From positions 1-64,000 of the forward strand of contig NZ_CALCZQ010000052.1 of NCBI RefSeq assembly GCF_937903345.1: a stretch of 64,000 nt of DNA, given 5' to 3'. Of the stretch, positions 8,970 to 17,275 are shown piece after piece. The translations under genes and the position numbers were made by a program. This DNA is from an uncultured Emticicia sp. GTDB taxonomy: Bacteria; Bacteroidota; Bacteroidia; Cytophagales; Spirosomataceae. Under the pieces are notes generated by a model, which saw nothing but the letters and a program-made list of their open reading frames with translations, made no database searches and had not been told where the DNA came from. Position 1 is the first letter of the stretch. The number at the start of each line of letters is the position of its first letter.

Positions 8970-9551
8970 ATGCAAGTGATTTTAGTTTACTGTGGAGCAA
9001 ATCCTGGAACAAAAGCTATTTATAAAGAGGCTGCCGAGAAATTGGGCAAAGTTTTAGCCGAAAATAATATTCGTCTTATTTATGGCGGAGGAAGCCTTGG
9101 GCTAATGGGTATTATTGCCGATGCAGTTTTGGCAAATAATGGTCAGGTAACTGGTATTATTCCACATTTTTTAGACCGAATGGAAGTTGGGCATAAAAGC
9201 CTCCCTGAAATGCACAAAGTAGAAACCATGCACGAGCGAAAAGCTTTGATGGAAAAGCTCTGTGATGGTATTATTACGCTCCCAGGTGGCTATGGTAGCA
9301 TGGACGAGCTTTTTGAGATTTTATCGTGGTCGCAGTTGGGACTTCACCAAAAGCCCGTAGGTTTGCTTAATTTGAATGGCTTTTATGACCATCTTTTGAA
9401 GCAATTAGATGTAATGGTTGAAGAGGGTTTCTTGAAAGTAGAAAACCGTAATTTGCTCATTGAATCAGATAATATTGAAGATTTGATGGAAAAAATGTCG
9501 AACTTCAAGCCGTCTTTTCACGAAAAATTGTTGAAAAGAGAGCAGATTTAA
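8970..9551 (+). CDS. LOG-family nucleotide 5'-monophosphate phosphoribohydrolase (TIGR00730)
   Basis: A 193-residue Rossmann-like protein. The two defining motifs are present: YGGGSLGLMG (38-47) and PGGYGSMDELFE (105-116), the latter binding the ribose phosphate and holding the catalytic Glu/Arg network together with HERKALM (88-94). Family members release free base from purine or cytokinin riboside monophosphates; plant-type LONELY GUY enzymes belong here. In a non-plant-associated bacterium the likely role is nucleotide salvage. The full length is normal. The neighbour murF has its own promoter, so they need not be co-transcribed. Confidence 0.9.
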   Translation: MQVILVYCGANPGTKAIYKEAAEKLGKVLAENNIRLIYGGGSLGLMGIIADAVLANNGQVTGIIPHFLDRMEVGHKSLPEMHKVETMHERKALMEKLCDGIITLPGGYGSMDELFEILSWSQLGLHQKPVGLLNLNGFYDHLLKQLDVMVEEGFLKVENRNLLIESDNIEDLMEKMSNFKPSFHEKLLKREQI

Positions 9552-9573
9552 AAAAGGCAAATTCCTTTTAGTT

Positions 9574-9581
9574 TATCTTTG
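9574..9581 (+). promoter_or_regulatory. -7 promoter element TATCTTTG for murF
   Basis: A perfect TAnnTTTG element lies 31 bases before the murF start. No clear TTG is visible at the -33 distance, so the promoter is only half supported. Confidence 0.45.
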
Positions 9582-9612
9582 TGAAATACATCGACACTTA
9601 TTAAAGAAAATC

Positions 9613-10893
9613 ATGTCAATTGCCGAATTATATCAAAAATTTAAAGCCAGCAACGGCATCTCGACCGATACCCGAAAAATCAACGAAGGAGTAATGTTTT
9701 TTGCTCTCAGAGGTGATAAATTCAATGCCAACTCATTTGCTCAAGAAGCACTCAATAAAGGTGCAAAATTTGTGGTTGTTGATGAGGCCGAATATGCTAC
9801 CGACGAACGTTGTATTTTGGTGGGAGATGTACTTTACACACTACAAAAATTGGCTAATTACCACCGTCAACAGCTTCATATTCCGTTTGTGGGCATGACA
9901 GGGTCAAATGGAAAAACTACTTCAAAAGAATTGGTTGCGGCAGTATTATCAAAAAAATTCAAGACATTTCATACAAAAGGAAATCTCAATAATCATATTG
10001 GAGTGCCACTCACAATACTCGGAATTGACGAAAGCTATGAAATTGCCGTAGTCGAAATGGGAGCGAATCACCAAGGCGAAATCCGAGATTTATGTAATAT
10101 TTGCGAACCTACGCATGGTTTTATTACCAATGTCGGAAAAGCTCACTTAGAAGGCTTTGGTGGGGTCGAAGGTGTGAAAAAAGGGAAAGGTGAACTGTAT
10201 GATTTTTTAGCAAAATCGGGCGGAACGGTTTTCGTAAGTGCCAAAAGTAAAGCATTGATTGAAATGGCAGCTCAGCGAAAATTTAAAGAAAAACTTGATT
10301 ATTTGGCTGATAATGAGATTGTTATGTTGCAAGATTCGCCAGTGGTAATATTCTCAGCAAATGGTTGTCAATACGAAACGCATCTTCCTGGCTCATATAA
10401 TTTTGAAAACATTGCCGCAGCTTTGACCATCGGAAAACACTTTGGTGTATCGCCTGAGTTGGCAAATGCAGCAGTTTCGGAATATAATCCTGATAATAAT
10501 CGTTCGCAAATTATTGAAAAAGGCACAAACAGCATTTTGCTCGATGCTTATAATGCAAATCCATCATCAATGTCGGCTTCGATTCAGAATTTTATTAACC
10601 TTAAAACCGATAAACGGAAAGTCGTGATTTTGGGAGATATGTTTGAATTAGGCGAAGAAGGCCCAGTCGAACACCGTTTGATTGGTGAATTAGTGGCCAA
10701 GGGAAACTTTGATTTGGTAGTTTTATTCGGTGAACTGATGACAAATGCACTTGAGGTATTACCTAAAGCTTTTTATTTTTCAGATAAGTTTTCGTTGCAT
10801 AACTGGCTGATAGATAAGCAACTAACAGATTCTTATGTCTTGATAAAAGGTTCGAGAGGGGTTAGTTTGGAGACCGCTGTGCAGTTTTTGTAA
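9613..10893 (+). CDS. murF: UDP-MurNAc-tripeptide:D-Ala-D-Ala ligase MurF
   Basis: A 426-residue Mur ligase that adds D-Ala-D-Ala to UDP-MurNAc-tripeptide, the last cytoplasmic step of peptidoglycan precursor synthesis. The N-terminal domain (1-90) shows SNGISTDTRKINEGVMFFAL, the substrate-binding motif of MurE/MurF. The central domain has the ATP loop GMTGSNGKTTSKE (94-106), the GNLNNHIGVPLTIL segment typical of MurF and VVEMGANHQGEI. The C-terminal domain has LDAYNANPSSMSASI and VVILGDMFELG, again diagnostic of MurF. Length is normal. It is not in a dcw cluster here. Confidence 0.96.
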   Translation: MSIAELYQKFKASNGISTDTRKINEGVMFFALRGDKFNANSFAQEALNKGAKFVVVDEAEYATDERCILVGDVLYTLQKLANYHRQQLHIPFVGMTGSNGKTTSKELVAAVLSKKFKTFHTKGNLNNHIGVPLTILGIDESYEIAVVEMGANHQGEIRDLCNICEPTHGFITNVGKAHLEGFGGVEGVKKGKGELYDFLAKSGGTVFVSAKSKALIEMAAQRKFKEKLDYLADNEIVMLQDSPVVIFSANGCQYETHLPGSYNFENIAAALTIGKHFGVSPELANAAVSEYNPDNNRSQIIEKGTNSILLDAYNANPSSMSASIQNFINLKTDKRKVVILGDMFELGEEGPVEHRLIGELVAKGNFDLVVLFGELMTNALEVLPKAFYFSDKFSLHNWLIDKQLTDSYVLIKGSRGVSLETAVQFL

Positions 10894-10954
10894 GAATCGT
10901 TATCTGTTGAGAGGGATTTTTTTTAAATAATATCCCTTTCTTAGGCCCCGTACG

Positions 10955-11737
10955 TTATTTCTTTTGAAACGTAACACACAGATGTTTATGCAAGAGCAAA
11001 GTTTGATTGGTATTAAGTGCATGCTGCTCTTCTAAAATTTCTTTTTCGATTGGATTTGCAGACTTTCGTATCATACGATTAAAGGTGCGAAATGAACGAA
11101 GATGAATAAATAATCCTAAAAAAAGATAGGAAATCAAAGAACTTACACTTAGCTGATTAGCATGTATTTTCTGTATTTTTAAGCCCGCTAAACCTGCTAA
11201 TGTTCGTAACCTTTGGGCTGTGCAGAGATATACTCGACCGTTATAAACGTGTGTAGCGTCATATCCAATTACACTGGCTTCGTTTGATAAAAACATATCG
11301 CTTCGTTCGGCTTCTACCCACAAATTTCCTAGTCGGCCATTTAAGCTGCTGTTGTTTGGCTTTGTTAGGATTAAAATTCCATTGGGTTTGAGTATTCTTG
11401 AAAGTTCTTGTAGGAGTAAAGTCTGATTTGGAATATGCTCAATAGTTTCCATCAATAGCACATAATCGGCCGAATTGGCTTCGATCGGTAGTTTTTGGTT
11501 CAAATCAATAGGTAGGCAGGTCAGCGAATCACTTTTAAAAATATCGGGATACATATCAAAAGCCTTCACGCTCGCACCTGCGTCATGCCACAAATTAGCC
11601 ACGTATCCCGAACCTGCCGAAACATCAATCACCGTTTTTTCTTTTACATCGTTTTTTTCAACAAAGCGATGAATAAACGCTAAGGCAGCTCCTTTCGAGT
11701 GTGGGACTTGTTTGATTTGAGATTTATATTTCGACAT
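10955..11737 (-). CDS. Class I SAM-dependent methyltransferase
   Basis: A 260-residue protein of the Methyltransf_11/UbiE type. Motif I is VIDVSAGSGYVANL (37-50, a variant DxxxGxG), followed by the acidic end of beta-2 (KAFDMYPD) and the post-motif region YVLLMETIEHIPNQTLLLQE with the LSRILKPNGILILTKPN hallmark. The C-terminal third is hydrophobic around SVSSLISYLFLGLFIHL and may touch the membrane. The substrate cannot be told. It begins a minus-strand run with a glycosyltransferase and a DegT aminotransferase, suggesting modification of a surface glycan or lipid intermediate. It converges with murF; a weak GGGAT/ATCCC hairpin lies between them near 10912-10945. Confidence 0.85.
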   Translation of the reverse strand: MSKYKSQIKQVPHSKGAALAFIHRFVEKNDVKEKTVIDVSAGSGYVANLWHDAGASVKAFDMYPDIFKSDSLTCLPIDLNQKLPIEANSADYVLLMETIEHIPNQTLLLQELSRILKPNGILILTKPNNSSLNGRLGNLWVEAERSDMFLSNEASVIGYDATHVYNGRVYLCTAQRLRTLAGLAGLKIQKIHANQLSVSSLISYLFLGLFIHLRSFRTFNRMIRKSANPIEKEILEEQHALNTNQTLLLHKHLCVTFQKK

Positions 11738-11839
11738 TTGGAGGCTTTTTTTGTAGATAATTTCACATTATTACAAATTGGTAATTTGTTTTAAAAAGTG
11801 GTATAATTTTTTTCAATAATCTACAACAATACAGATCTT

Positions 11840-12745
11840 TCAAGCAATATCAACAGGTTTTGATTTTAATTTAACTTTCCATCTATCGATTCGTTTTTTT
11901 AGGCGAAGCGTAAAGTTTTCTTCAGGGTCGGGGAGTTTGCCCAAAAATTTCGTTCCGATTTTTAAATAATTCTTGAAAAAAGTATTGCTGCTTAATCCCC
12001 ATTTCAGGATAAACTCCGTTCGGCCGTCATTGCGTTTTACTCGCCCTGTACTTCGACTGGCAAAGTGATATACGCGGCTTTTACCCAATCCTTTATAATA
12101 TCTTACGCCATAGTGCCACAATTTTATCATAAAATCGGGGTCACTGTACATTCCTGGGAAAAACTCAACGCTCAAACCACCCACTGCTCGATAAACAAAA
12201 GTTGGCAAAACCATCGGATACCATTGACTGCCATTCCAGTCTTCTTTTGTATAGGAGGCAAACTCGGCCAAAAACTTTTCTTCATCAAATTCTGATGGGT
12301 GCGTGCCGTAGTTTTTATCGGCTATTACGCAGGCATTTCCTTTATCGAAGCCTTCAATCATTGTTCCGCTGATACACCATTTGTCATCTTTTTGTTTTTT
12401 TACTTCCTCAAATAAATAAAAATCCCAATCGGGGCAGAGGTACATATCGTCATCAATAAAAACCAAATATTCAGCAATTGCGAGGTGCGAAGCGGCATTA
12501 AAACCATAACAAACGCCCGAGTTTTGTGAGCTTTTGGTATAGCTAATATCTCCTTGGCCAATGGCCCAATCTTCCGAACCATCGTTTCCTTCATTGACAT
12601 GAACAATAATTTGATGCTTATATCGACTGTTTTTTTTGATACTATTGACCACACATTTCAGATAATCAATATTGTTCCAAGATGGTATAAGTATTGAAAA
12701 AACAGGAGAGTAGTCTAGTACTACTTTTTTATGAGTAAAATCCAT
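11840..12745 (-). CDS. Family 2 glycosyltransferase
   Basis: A 301-residue GT-A-fold enzyme. The N-terminus FSILIPSWNNIDYLKCVVNSI (17-37) is the classic GT2 nucleotide-binding strand, followed by IIVHVNEGNDGSEDW and the metal-binding FIDDDMYLCPDWD (DxD-type motif, about 105-117). Acceptor-side residues include SGTMIEG and FFPGMYSDPDF. There is no transmembrane segment, so it should act at the cytoplasmic face, adding a sugar from a nucleotide donor to a glycan. It lies between a methyltransferase gene and a DegT aminotransferase gene on the same strand. Confidence 0.88.
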   Translation of the reverse strand: MDFTHKKVVLDYSPVFSILIPSWNNIDYLKCVVNSIKKNSRYKHQIIVHVNEGNDGSEDWAIGQGDISYTKSSQNSGVCYGFNAASHLAIAEYLVFIDDDMYLCPDWDFYLFEEVKKQKDDKWCISGTMIEGFDKGNACVIADKNYGTHPSEFDEEKFLAEFASYTKEDWNGSQWYPMVLPTFVYRAVGGLSVEFFPGMYSDPDFMIKLWHYGVRYYKGLGKSRVYHFASRSTGRVKRNDGRTEFILKWGLSSNTFFKNYLKIGTKFLGKLPDPEENFTLRLKKRIDRWKVKLKSKPVDIA

Positions 12746-12760
12746 GAAGAGAGTTTTGAG

Positions 12761-12808
12761 TTTAGAGTGTAGAGTTCGGAGTATCGTACACTCTAAATTC
12801 TACACTCT
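12761..12808. repeat. Inverted repeat between glycosyltransferase and DegT genes
   Basis: TTTAGAGTGTA (12761-12771) pairs perfectly with TACACTCTAAA (12787-12797); AGAGTGTAGA also pairs with TCTACACTCT at 12799-12808, so two alternative hairpins are possible. The unit is a low-complexity variant of GAGTGTAGA. Confidence 0.55.
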
Positions 12809-12818
12809 GCATTTATTA

Positions 12819-13967
12819 TCACCATCCTTTACGTAAGATGTAAGCAATGTAGGCTACGTCTTCTTCGGTTACTTTGGCGTGGAGCGGTAATACCAAATAA
12901 CGTTCTTCTATGGCATCCATTTTAGGGAATTTACCTTCAGTTCGTCCACCAAAAATGCTATATTTATCATTACGATAATGCACTTGTCCGGACTCGATGC
13001 CGTGTTCACGTAGGTGCTTCATTAAATTTTCACGGTCGTCAACTTCTGCAGTTAGTAGCCATGCGGCGTGTTCACGGTCAGTATATTCTCTACCGATTAC
13101 TCGGATTCCTTGAATATCTTTCAGTAATTCGCAGTAAAGACGATAGAGTTTTTGACGCTGAGCCAAGTGGTCATCAAACTCGTCGATAGCTGCAAGCCCG
13201 ATGCTTGCGGCAATATCAGTCATTTGGTATTTATAGCCAACTTCGGTAATATCGTTTTCCCAAATACCTTTTTGTTTGCTGCTACGGTCAATACCAAACC
13301 AACGTAATCGTTTGGCTTTTTCTACCAATGAATGGTCTTTCACAACCAACATTCCACCATCACCAGTGGTAATATGCTTGATTGCTTGAAATGAAAACAT
13401 CGAAAAATCGCTTTGGCTACCAATAAATTCACCTTTGTATTTTGCACCAACGGCGTGAGCGGCATCTTCGATGATGGCAATGTTGTGTTTGCGGCCAAGT
13501 TCCCAAAGTTCGTCCATATCACATGGCAAGCCACCATAGTGAACACAAACAATTGCTTTGGTTTTTGGTGTAATGAGTTCTGCCACGTGCTTCACATCAA
13601 TATTGAGGTTAGCATCAATATCAGCAAAAACGATTTTTACTCCCATATACAAAAATGGGATGTTGGTTGCTGTACAAGTAAATACTGGGGCGATTACCTC
13701 GTCGCCTGCCTTGAGGCCGGCTAATAAATACGATAAATGTAGGGCGTCAGTTCCTGAGCCAACCGCAAGGCTTTTACAAGGAGCAGTAAATTTCTGCTCG
13801 AAACGTTGCTCAAATTCATCAACTCTTGGACCTTGACCAATCCAACGAGTAGTTAGAACTTCGCTTACGTTAAAAGCAGCTTTAGCTGGAATATTGGGAT
13901 GAAAAAGAACGATACCGTCACTTGTATCCATGACAGGAAACTCGTTCATGGGCTTTTCAGCAGTCAT
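12819..13967 (-). CDS. DegT/DnrJ/EryC1/StrS-family sugar aminotransferase
   Basis: A 382-residue PLP enzyme that probably aminates a keto group on a nucleotide sugar. I use the ATG at 13967, since the frame's upstream start is TTG. Recognisable parts are VGSGTDALHLSYLLAGLKAG (phosphate-binding loop), VIAPVFTCTATNIPFLYMG, IEDAAHAVGAKYKG (Asp binding the PLP ring nitrogen) and FSFQAIKHITTGDGGML with the Schiff-base Lys at about residue 197. The C-terminus contains HYRNDKYSIFGGR and the LPLHAKVTEEDVAYI ending of the family. The downstream glycosyltransferase and methyltransferase suggest deoxyamino-sugar synthesis for a surface glycan. Confidence 0.92.
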   Translation of the reverse strand: MTAEKPMNEFPVMDTSDGIVLFHPNIPAKAAFNVSEVLTTRWIGQGPRVDEFEQRFEQKFTAPCKSLAVGSGTDALHLSYLLAGLKAGDEVIAPVFTCTATNIPFLYMGVKIVFADIDANLNIDVKHVAELITPKTKAIVCVHYGGLPCDMDELWELGRKHNIAIIEDAAHAVGAKYKGEFIGSQSDFSMFSFQAIKHITTGDGGMLVVKDHSLVEKAKRLRWFGIDRSSKQKGIWENDITEVGYKYQMTDIAASIGLAAIDEFDDHLAQRQKLYRLYCELLKDIQGIRVIGREYTDREHAAWLLTAEVDDRENLMKHLREHGIESGQVHYRNDKYSIFGGRTEGKFPKMDAIEERYLVLPLHAKVTEEDVAYIAYILRKGW

Positions 13968-14388
13968 AAACAAAAGTAAAGTTTTAGGTTAGATTGACCA
14001 GGTTAATCTGGTATTTTTAAATTACACGTTTAAAAACAACAATGATAGTTTTAATCCTATACACAGGGTTAAACAAAATTAATATTAGAAAGTTTAAAAA
14101 TCTACAAAAAAAGGATTTTTATCTTAAATTTTAATCTGTTAATCTATTCATTTGGTGCGTTAGTGTGCTGTTTTTTATGCTTAAATGCTTAGATACAGTA
14201 TTTATGACAATTAGAAAAAGATTAAAACCCTCTGCTTTTCAATAAAAATAGTCCAAATTATTGGCATTCTTAATCAAGATGCTGGTTTATGAAATACGGT
14301 TGGTAGTCTTTTGAATTATAAGTTTTTGTGAGGTACGCGAAGATAAAAATTTCAATAAAATCCTATTTATTGTCCGTACCTTCGTGTT
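13968..14388. other. Non-coding divergent intergenic region
   Basis: About 420 bases between two divergent genes. No ORF, tRNA or strong hairpin was seen. A TACCTTCG sequence (14377-14384), close to the TAnnTTTG -7 element, lies only 4 bases before the helicase start, which would give a nearly leaderless transcript. It is preceded by a 7-bp inverted pair AGGTACG/CGTACCT. Confidence 0.35.
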
Positions 14389-15717
14389 ATGGATATTCAT
14401 CAACAACATTCGCAAATATTAGCCAATCTCGGCATTGAGAAATTAAACCCGATGCAGGTTTCGGCACAAAAAGCGATTATTGCTAATAACAGCGATACTC
14501 TTTTACTTGCTCCAACTGGTTCGGGGAAAACATTGGGCTTTTTATTGCCAATTTTGCAATTACTCAAGGCTGACCAAACAAAAGTGCAGTGCTTAATATT
14601 GGCACCCTCTCGTGAGCTTGCGATGCAGATTGAGCAGGTTTGGAAGAAAATGTCAACAGGGTTTAAGGTAAATGTTTGTTATGGCGGACATCCGATGGCT
14701 ACCGAAATACAAAATTTATCAACGCCACCAGCTTTATTAATTGGCACTCCTGGTAGAATTGCCGACCATATTACTCGGAAAACTTTTGAGCTTGGTGGCA
14801 TCACGACTTTGGTGCTTGATGAATTTGATAAATCGTTGGATTTGGGTTTTCATGAACAAATGTCTTTTATCATCGGAAATTTGCCGAATCTGAATAAAAG
14901 GGTTTTGGTTTCGGCTACGGCGGGCATCGAAATTCCAGAATTTACAGGTTTGACAACGCCACAAGTTTTAGATTTTTTACCTGAAAAAAATACCGAAAAC
15001 GAGCAACTGACAATGAAGCTGGTAATTTCGGACGAAAAAGATAAATTAGATACAATTTTTGATTTGGTTTGTTCGCTCAATTCGGAAGCAGCCTTAATAT
15101 TTTGTAATCACCGAGATGCTGCCGAACGAACGACTGAGTTTTTGAACCAAAAAGGTATAGTGGCTACGTTTTATCATGGCGGAATGGAACAAGATGCTCG
15201 TGAACGTGCTTTGATTAGATTCAGAAATGGTAGTGTAAATTATTTGGTCACGACCGATTTAGCTGCTCGTGGGTTGGATATTCCCGAAATGAAGCATGTG
15301 ATTCATTATCATTTGCCGCTACAAGCCCATGAATTCGTGCATCGCAATGGCCGTACGGCACGTATGCACGCTTTGGGAACTTCGTATCTGATTTTTAGTA
15401 ACGATGAAGAACGCCCAGCTTATGTTGATAAAAATTTGGAAGAATTAGTGCTTTCGAAACGTTATTCCTTGCCGCAACTTCCTGAATTTCAGACGCTTTA
15501 TATCAGCGGAGGGAAAAAAAATAAGCTTAACAAAATTGATATTGTAGGTTTTTTGTCGCAAAAAGGACAACTCGAAAAAGGTGATTTGGGGCTTATTGAA
15601 GTGAAAGATTTTACTTCGTTTGCGGCCGTAAAGCGTTCAAAAATTAAAACTCTTTTACAGCTTATCAAAGAAGAAAAAATGAAAGGAAAGAAGTATAAAA
15701 TTGAAATTGCAAGGTGA
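14389..15717 (+). CDS. DEAD-box ATP-dependent RNA helicase
   Basis: A 442-residue superfamily 2 helicase. The Q-motif region (LNPMQVSAQKAI), Walker A APTGSGKTLGF (42-52), motif Ib TPGRIADHI, motif II VLDEFDKSLDLGF (DEFD instead of DEAD) and motif III SATAG lie in the first domain. The second RecA domain has AALIFCNHRDAAERT, TTDLAARGLDIPEM (motif V) and HRNGRTARM (motif VI). A lysine-rich tail (about 375-442) resembles the basic extension of small DbpA/RhlB-like helicases and may fold as an RNA-binding domain. It should remodel RNA or ribonucleoprotein in the cytoplasm. A terminator follows at 15767. Confidence 0.92.
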   Translation: MDIHQQHSQILANLGIEKLNPMQVSAQKAIIANNSDTLLLAPTGSGKTLGFLLPILQLLKADQTKVQCLILAPSRELAMQIEQVWKKMSTGFKVNVCYGGHPMATEIQNLSTPPALLIGTPGRIADHITRKTFELGGITTLVLDEFDKSLDLGFHEQMSFIIGNLPNLNKRVLVSATAGIEIPEFTGLTTPQVLDFLPEKNTENEQLTMKLVISDEKDKLDTIFDLVCSLNSEAALIFCNHRDAAERTTEFLNQKGIVATFYHGGMEQDARERALIRFRNGSVNYLVTTDLAARGLDIPEMKHVIHYHLPLQAHEFVHRNGRTARMHALGTSYLIFSNDEERPAYVDKNLEELVLSKRYSLPQLPEFQTLYISGGKKNKLNKIDIVGFLSQKGQLEKGDLGLIEVKDFTSFAAVKRSKIKTLLQLIKEEKMKGKKYKIEIAR

Positions 15718-15766
15718 TTTTTTAGTTCGCAATTCGTTGTTTTCAGTTGGTAGTATGTTTTCACAC

Positions 15767-15803
15767 AAAAAGCGGTCAAGACTTAAAATCTTGCCCGCTT
15801 TTT
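15767..15803. terminator. Bidirectional terminator between helicase and secreted-protein genes
   Basis: AAAAAGCGGTCAAGA pairs with TCTTGCCCGCTTTTT (one mismatch) around a 7-base loop. T-runs on both strands suit both convergent genes. Confidence 0.8.
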
Positions 15804-15863
15804 GTTAAGTAATTTATTTTTCTATTCAATGCCGATCATAAACTGCCAACCGTCGACTGATAA

Positions 15864-16964
15864 TTAATTTCTTCTACCTCTGCCACCTTCAGCTCTTTGA
15901 GTTTCTCCGCTCTGTCGGCTTTCGTTTGATGGCGTTGAGCGTTCGCTACGAGTTGGTGCTGGGCTTGCCTCTCCACCACGGCTTCGGCGTTCGCTGCCAG
16001 TAGATATATCTCTACTTGGGCTTGGCTTATTGCGTTCGTTACGACTATTGTCCATGCCACTTCCTCTACCATAATTATCCGATCGATTCTCGCTTGTGCT
16101 TGTACGGCTTGGTGCGTCATTTCCTCTTGAAGGACGCTCCGATGTTGATGGTGTTGGGAAGTTATTGCGACTATTGTCGATTCTACCCCTCGAACTTCTG
16201 TCGTTATCATTAATAGGGTCGTTATTCCCTCTCGATCTTCTATCATTATCGTTGCGAGGGTTGTTGTTTCCTCTTGAACCTCTTTCTGTGTCGTTGCGAC
16301 GGTTATTTTCGTACGCACCACTTCTTGCGTTTCTATCATTATCGTTACGTAAATTTCGGTTATTATCGTAGCGACCATTTGAGCCATTGGTACGGTAACG
16401 ACTACGCTCGCTATAATACTCACGACCAACACGGTTGCGGTCGTTTCTGTACCAACCGTTGTAGTTTTGGCGAGGAACATAACCTAAACGAACATTGCCA
16501 AAGCCACGGCGGTCGAAGCGGTAGAAGTCAAATCCACCTTGGTAGTACCAGCGAGGATAGCCACTAACGTCATTCCAAGCCATATCAAACCCGTAGAATC
16601 TTCGGTCATAATCGAATAATTCAATACCTACTTGGCGGTTGAGGTAAGCTACATCTTCCCAGATTTCTTGTTGTTCCCAACGGTTAAAGATACCATCTGC
16701 CAAATAATCATATTCTTTACGTTCCACATCTTCTAAGCGGCGATACAAACGGTTTGATTCATTGCGAGTGATAAGCCCATTCTGAATACCGTTACTTATA
16801 CGTACTCGGATATCCCAATGCCAATCGAATTCGTCATCGTAGTAATATCTATCATCATCATAACTATTGCTACCATAGTTATCATATCCTTGATTACCAT
16901 ATTGTGCATTTGCCGAAAAAATAGTTGTAAAAACCATGATTGCAGCCATTATGAAATTTCTCAT
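15864..16964 (-). CDS. Secreted protein with long Asn/Arg/Ser-rich disordered tail
   Basis: A 366-residue protein I cannot assign to a family. It has a signal peptide (cleavage near residue 20, ANAQ), a Tyr/Asp-rich spacer (22-45), a globular-looking helical part (about 46-130: DIRVRISNGIQNGLITRNE, LYRRLEDVERKEYDYLADG, IWEDVAYLNRQVGIELF) and an aromatic stretch (130-185). The last half is low-complexity, built from R, N, D, S and G, with short units such as NPRNDNDRRSRGN recurring. The helical part resembles calcium-free EF-hand-like 'ITRNE..RLYRRL' segments of Bacteroidota envelope proteins, but this is weak. The tail is strongly basic and could bind polyanions or cell wall. Overlapping open frames in other phases are by-products of the repeats. 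Confidence 0.7.
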   Translation of the reverse strand: MRNFIMAAIMVFTTIFSANAQYGNQGYDNYGSNSYDDDRYYYDDEFDWHWDIRVRISNGIQNGLITRNESNRLYRRLEDVERKEYDYLADGIFNRWEQQEIWEDVAYLNRQVGIELFDYDRRFYGFDMAWNDVSGYPRWYYQGGFDFYRFDRRGFGNVRLGYVPRQNYNGWYRNDRNRVGREYYSERSRYRTNGSNGRYDNNRNLRNDNDRNARSGAYENNRRNDTERGSRGNNNPRNDNDRRSRGNNDPINDNDRSSRGRIDNSRNNFPTPSTSERPSRGNDAPSRTSTSENRSDNYGRGSGMDNSRNERNKPSPSRDISTGSERRSRGGEASPAPTRSERSTPSNESRQSGETQRAEGGRGRRN

Positions 16965-17275
16965 CGTCTTAAATATTATTGTTAATTTATACTTTAGATG
17001 CAGAAAGGTATCAAAAGGTTTGATTAAGATTTGTTAATTGATTGTTAATGGGTTTTGTGAATGTGTAAATAATTGATTATTAGTTTATTAAATTAATTTA
17101 TTAATGATTTTTACTAAATTGTATGATAGGTTTTCAACCTTTCAAAGGTATAAAGTTTATTTTTAAGCATAGGCCAGCTAACAGGTTAAAAACCTGCCCT
17201 TCTTTTCAATCTTCTTTACAATTTTGTGTATGTTTGTTAAACCATTTTTCATCACTCAAACGCATAAGACTTTTT
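16965..17275. other. Divergent intergenic region with two small hairpins
   Basis: About 310 bases without a gene. AGGTT-TTC-AACCT (17128-17140) and CAGGTT-AAA-AACCTG (17182-17196) form two small perfect hairpins. The open frame of the acylase extends to 17123 through this region, but the codons there do not look like protein of this family. Confidence 0.4.

Noticed and set aside
15836..16480. Long open frame of 214 codons on the minus strand, rich in Thr and Val
   Set aside because: It is a shifted reading of the low-complexity tail of the secreted protein at 15864-16964; it lacks a plausible start region and its composition mirrors the repeats.
17123..17275. N-terminal 51-codon extension of the acylase frame
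   Set aside because: The extension covers small hairpins and has no family similarity, while the ATG at 17276 gives a textbook signal peptide.
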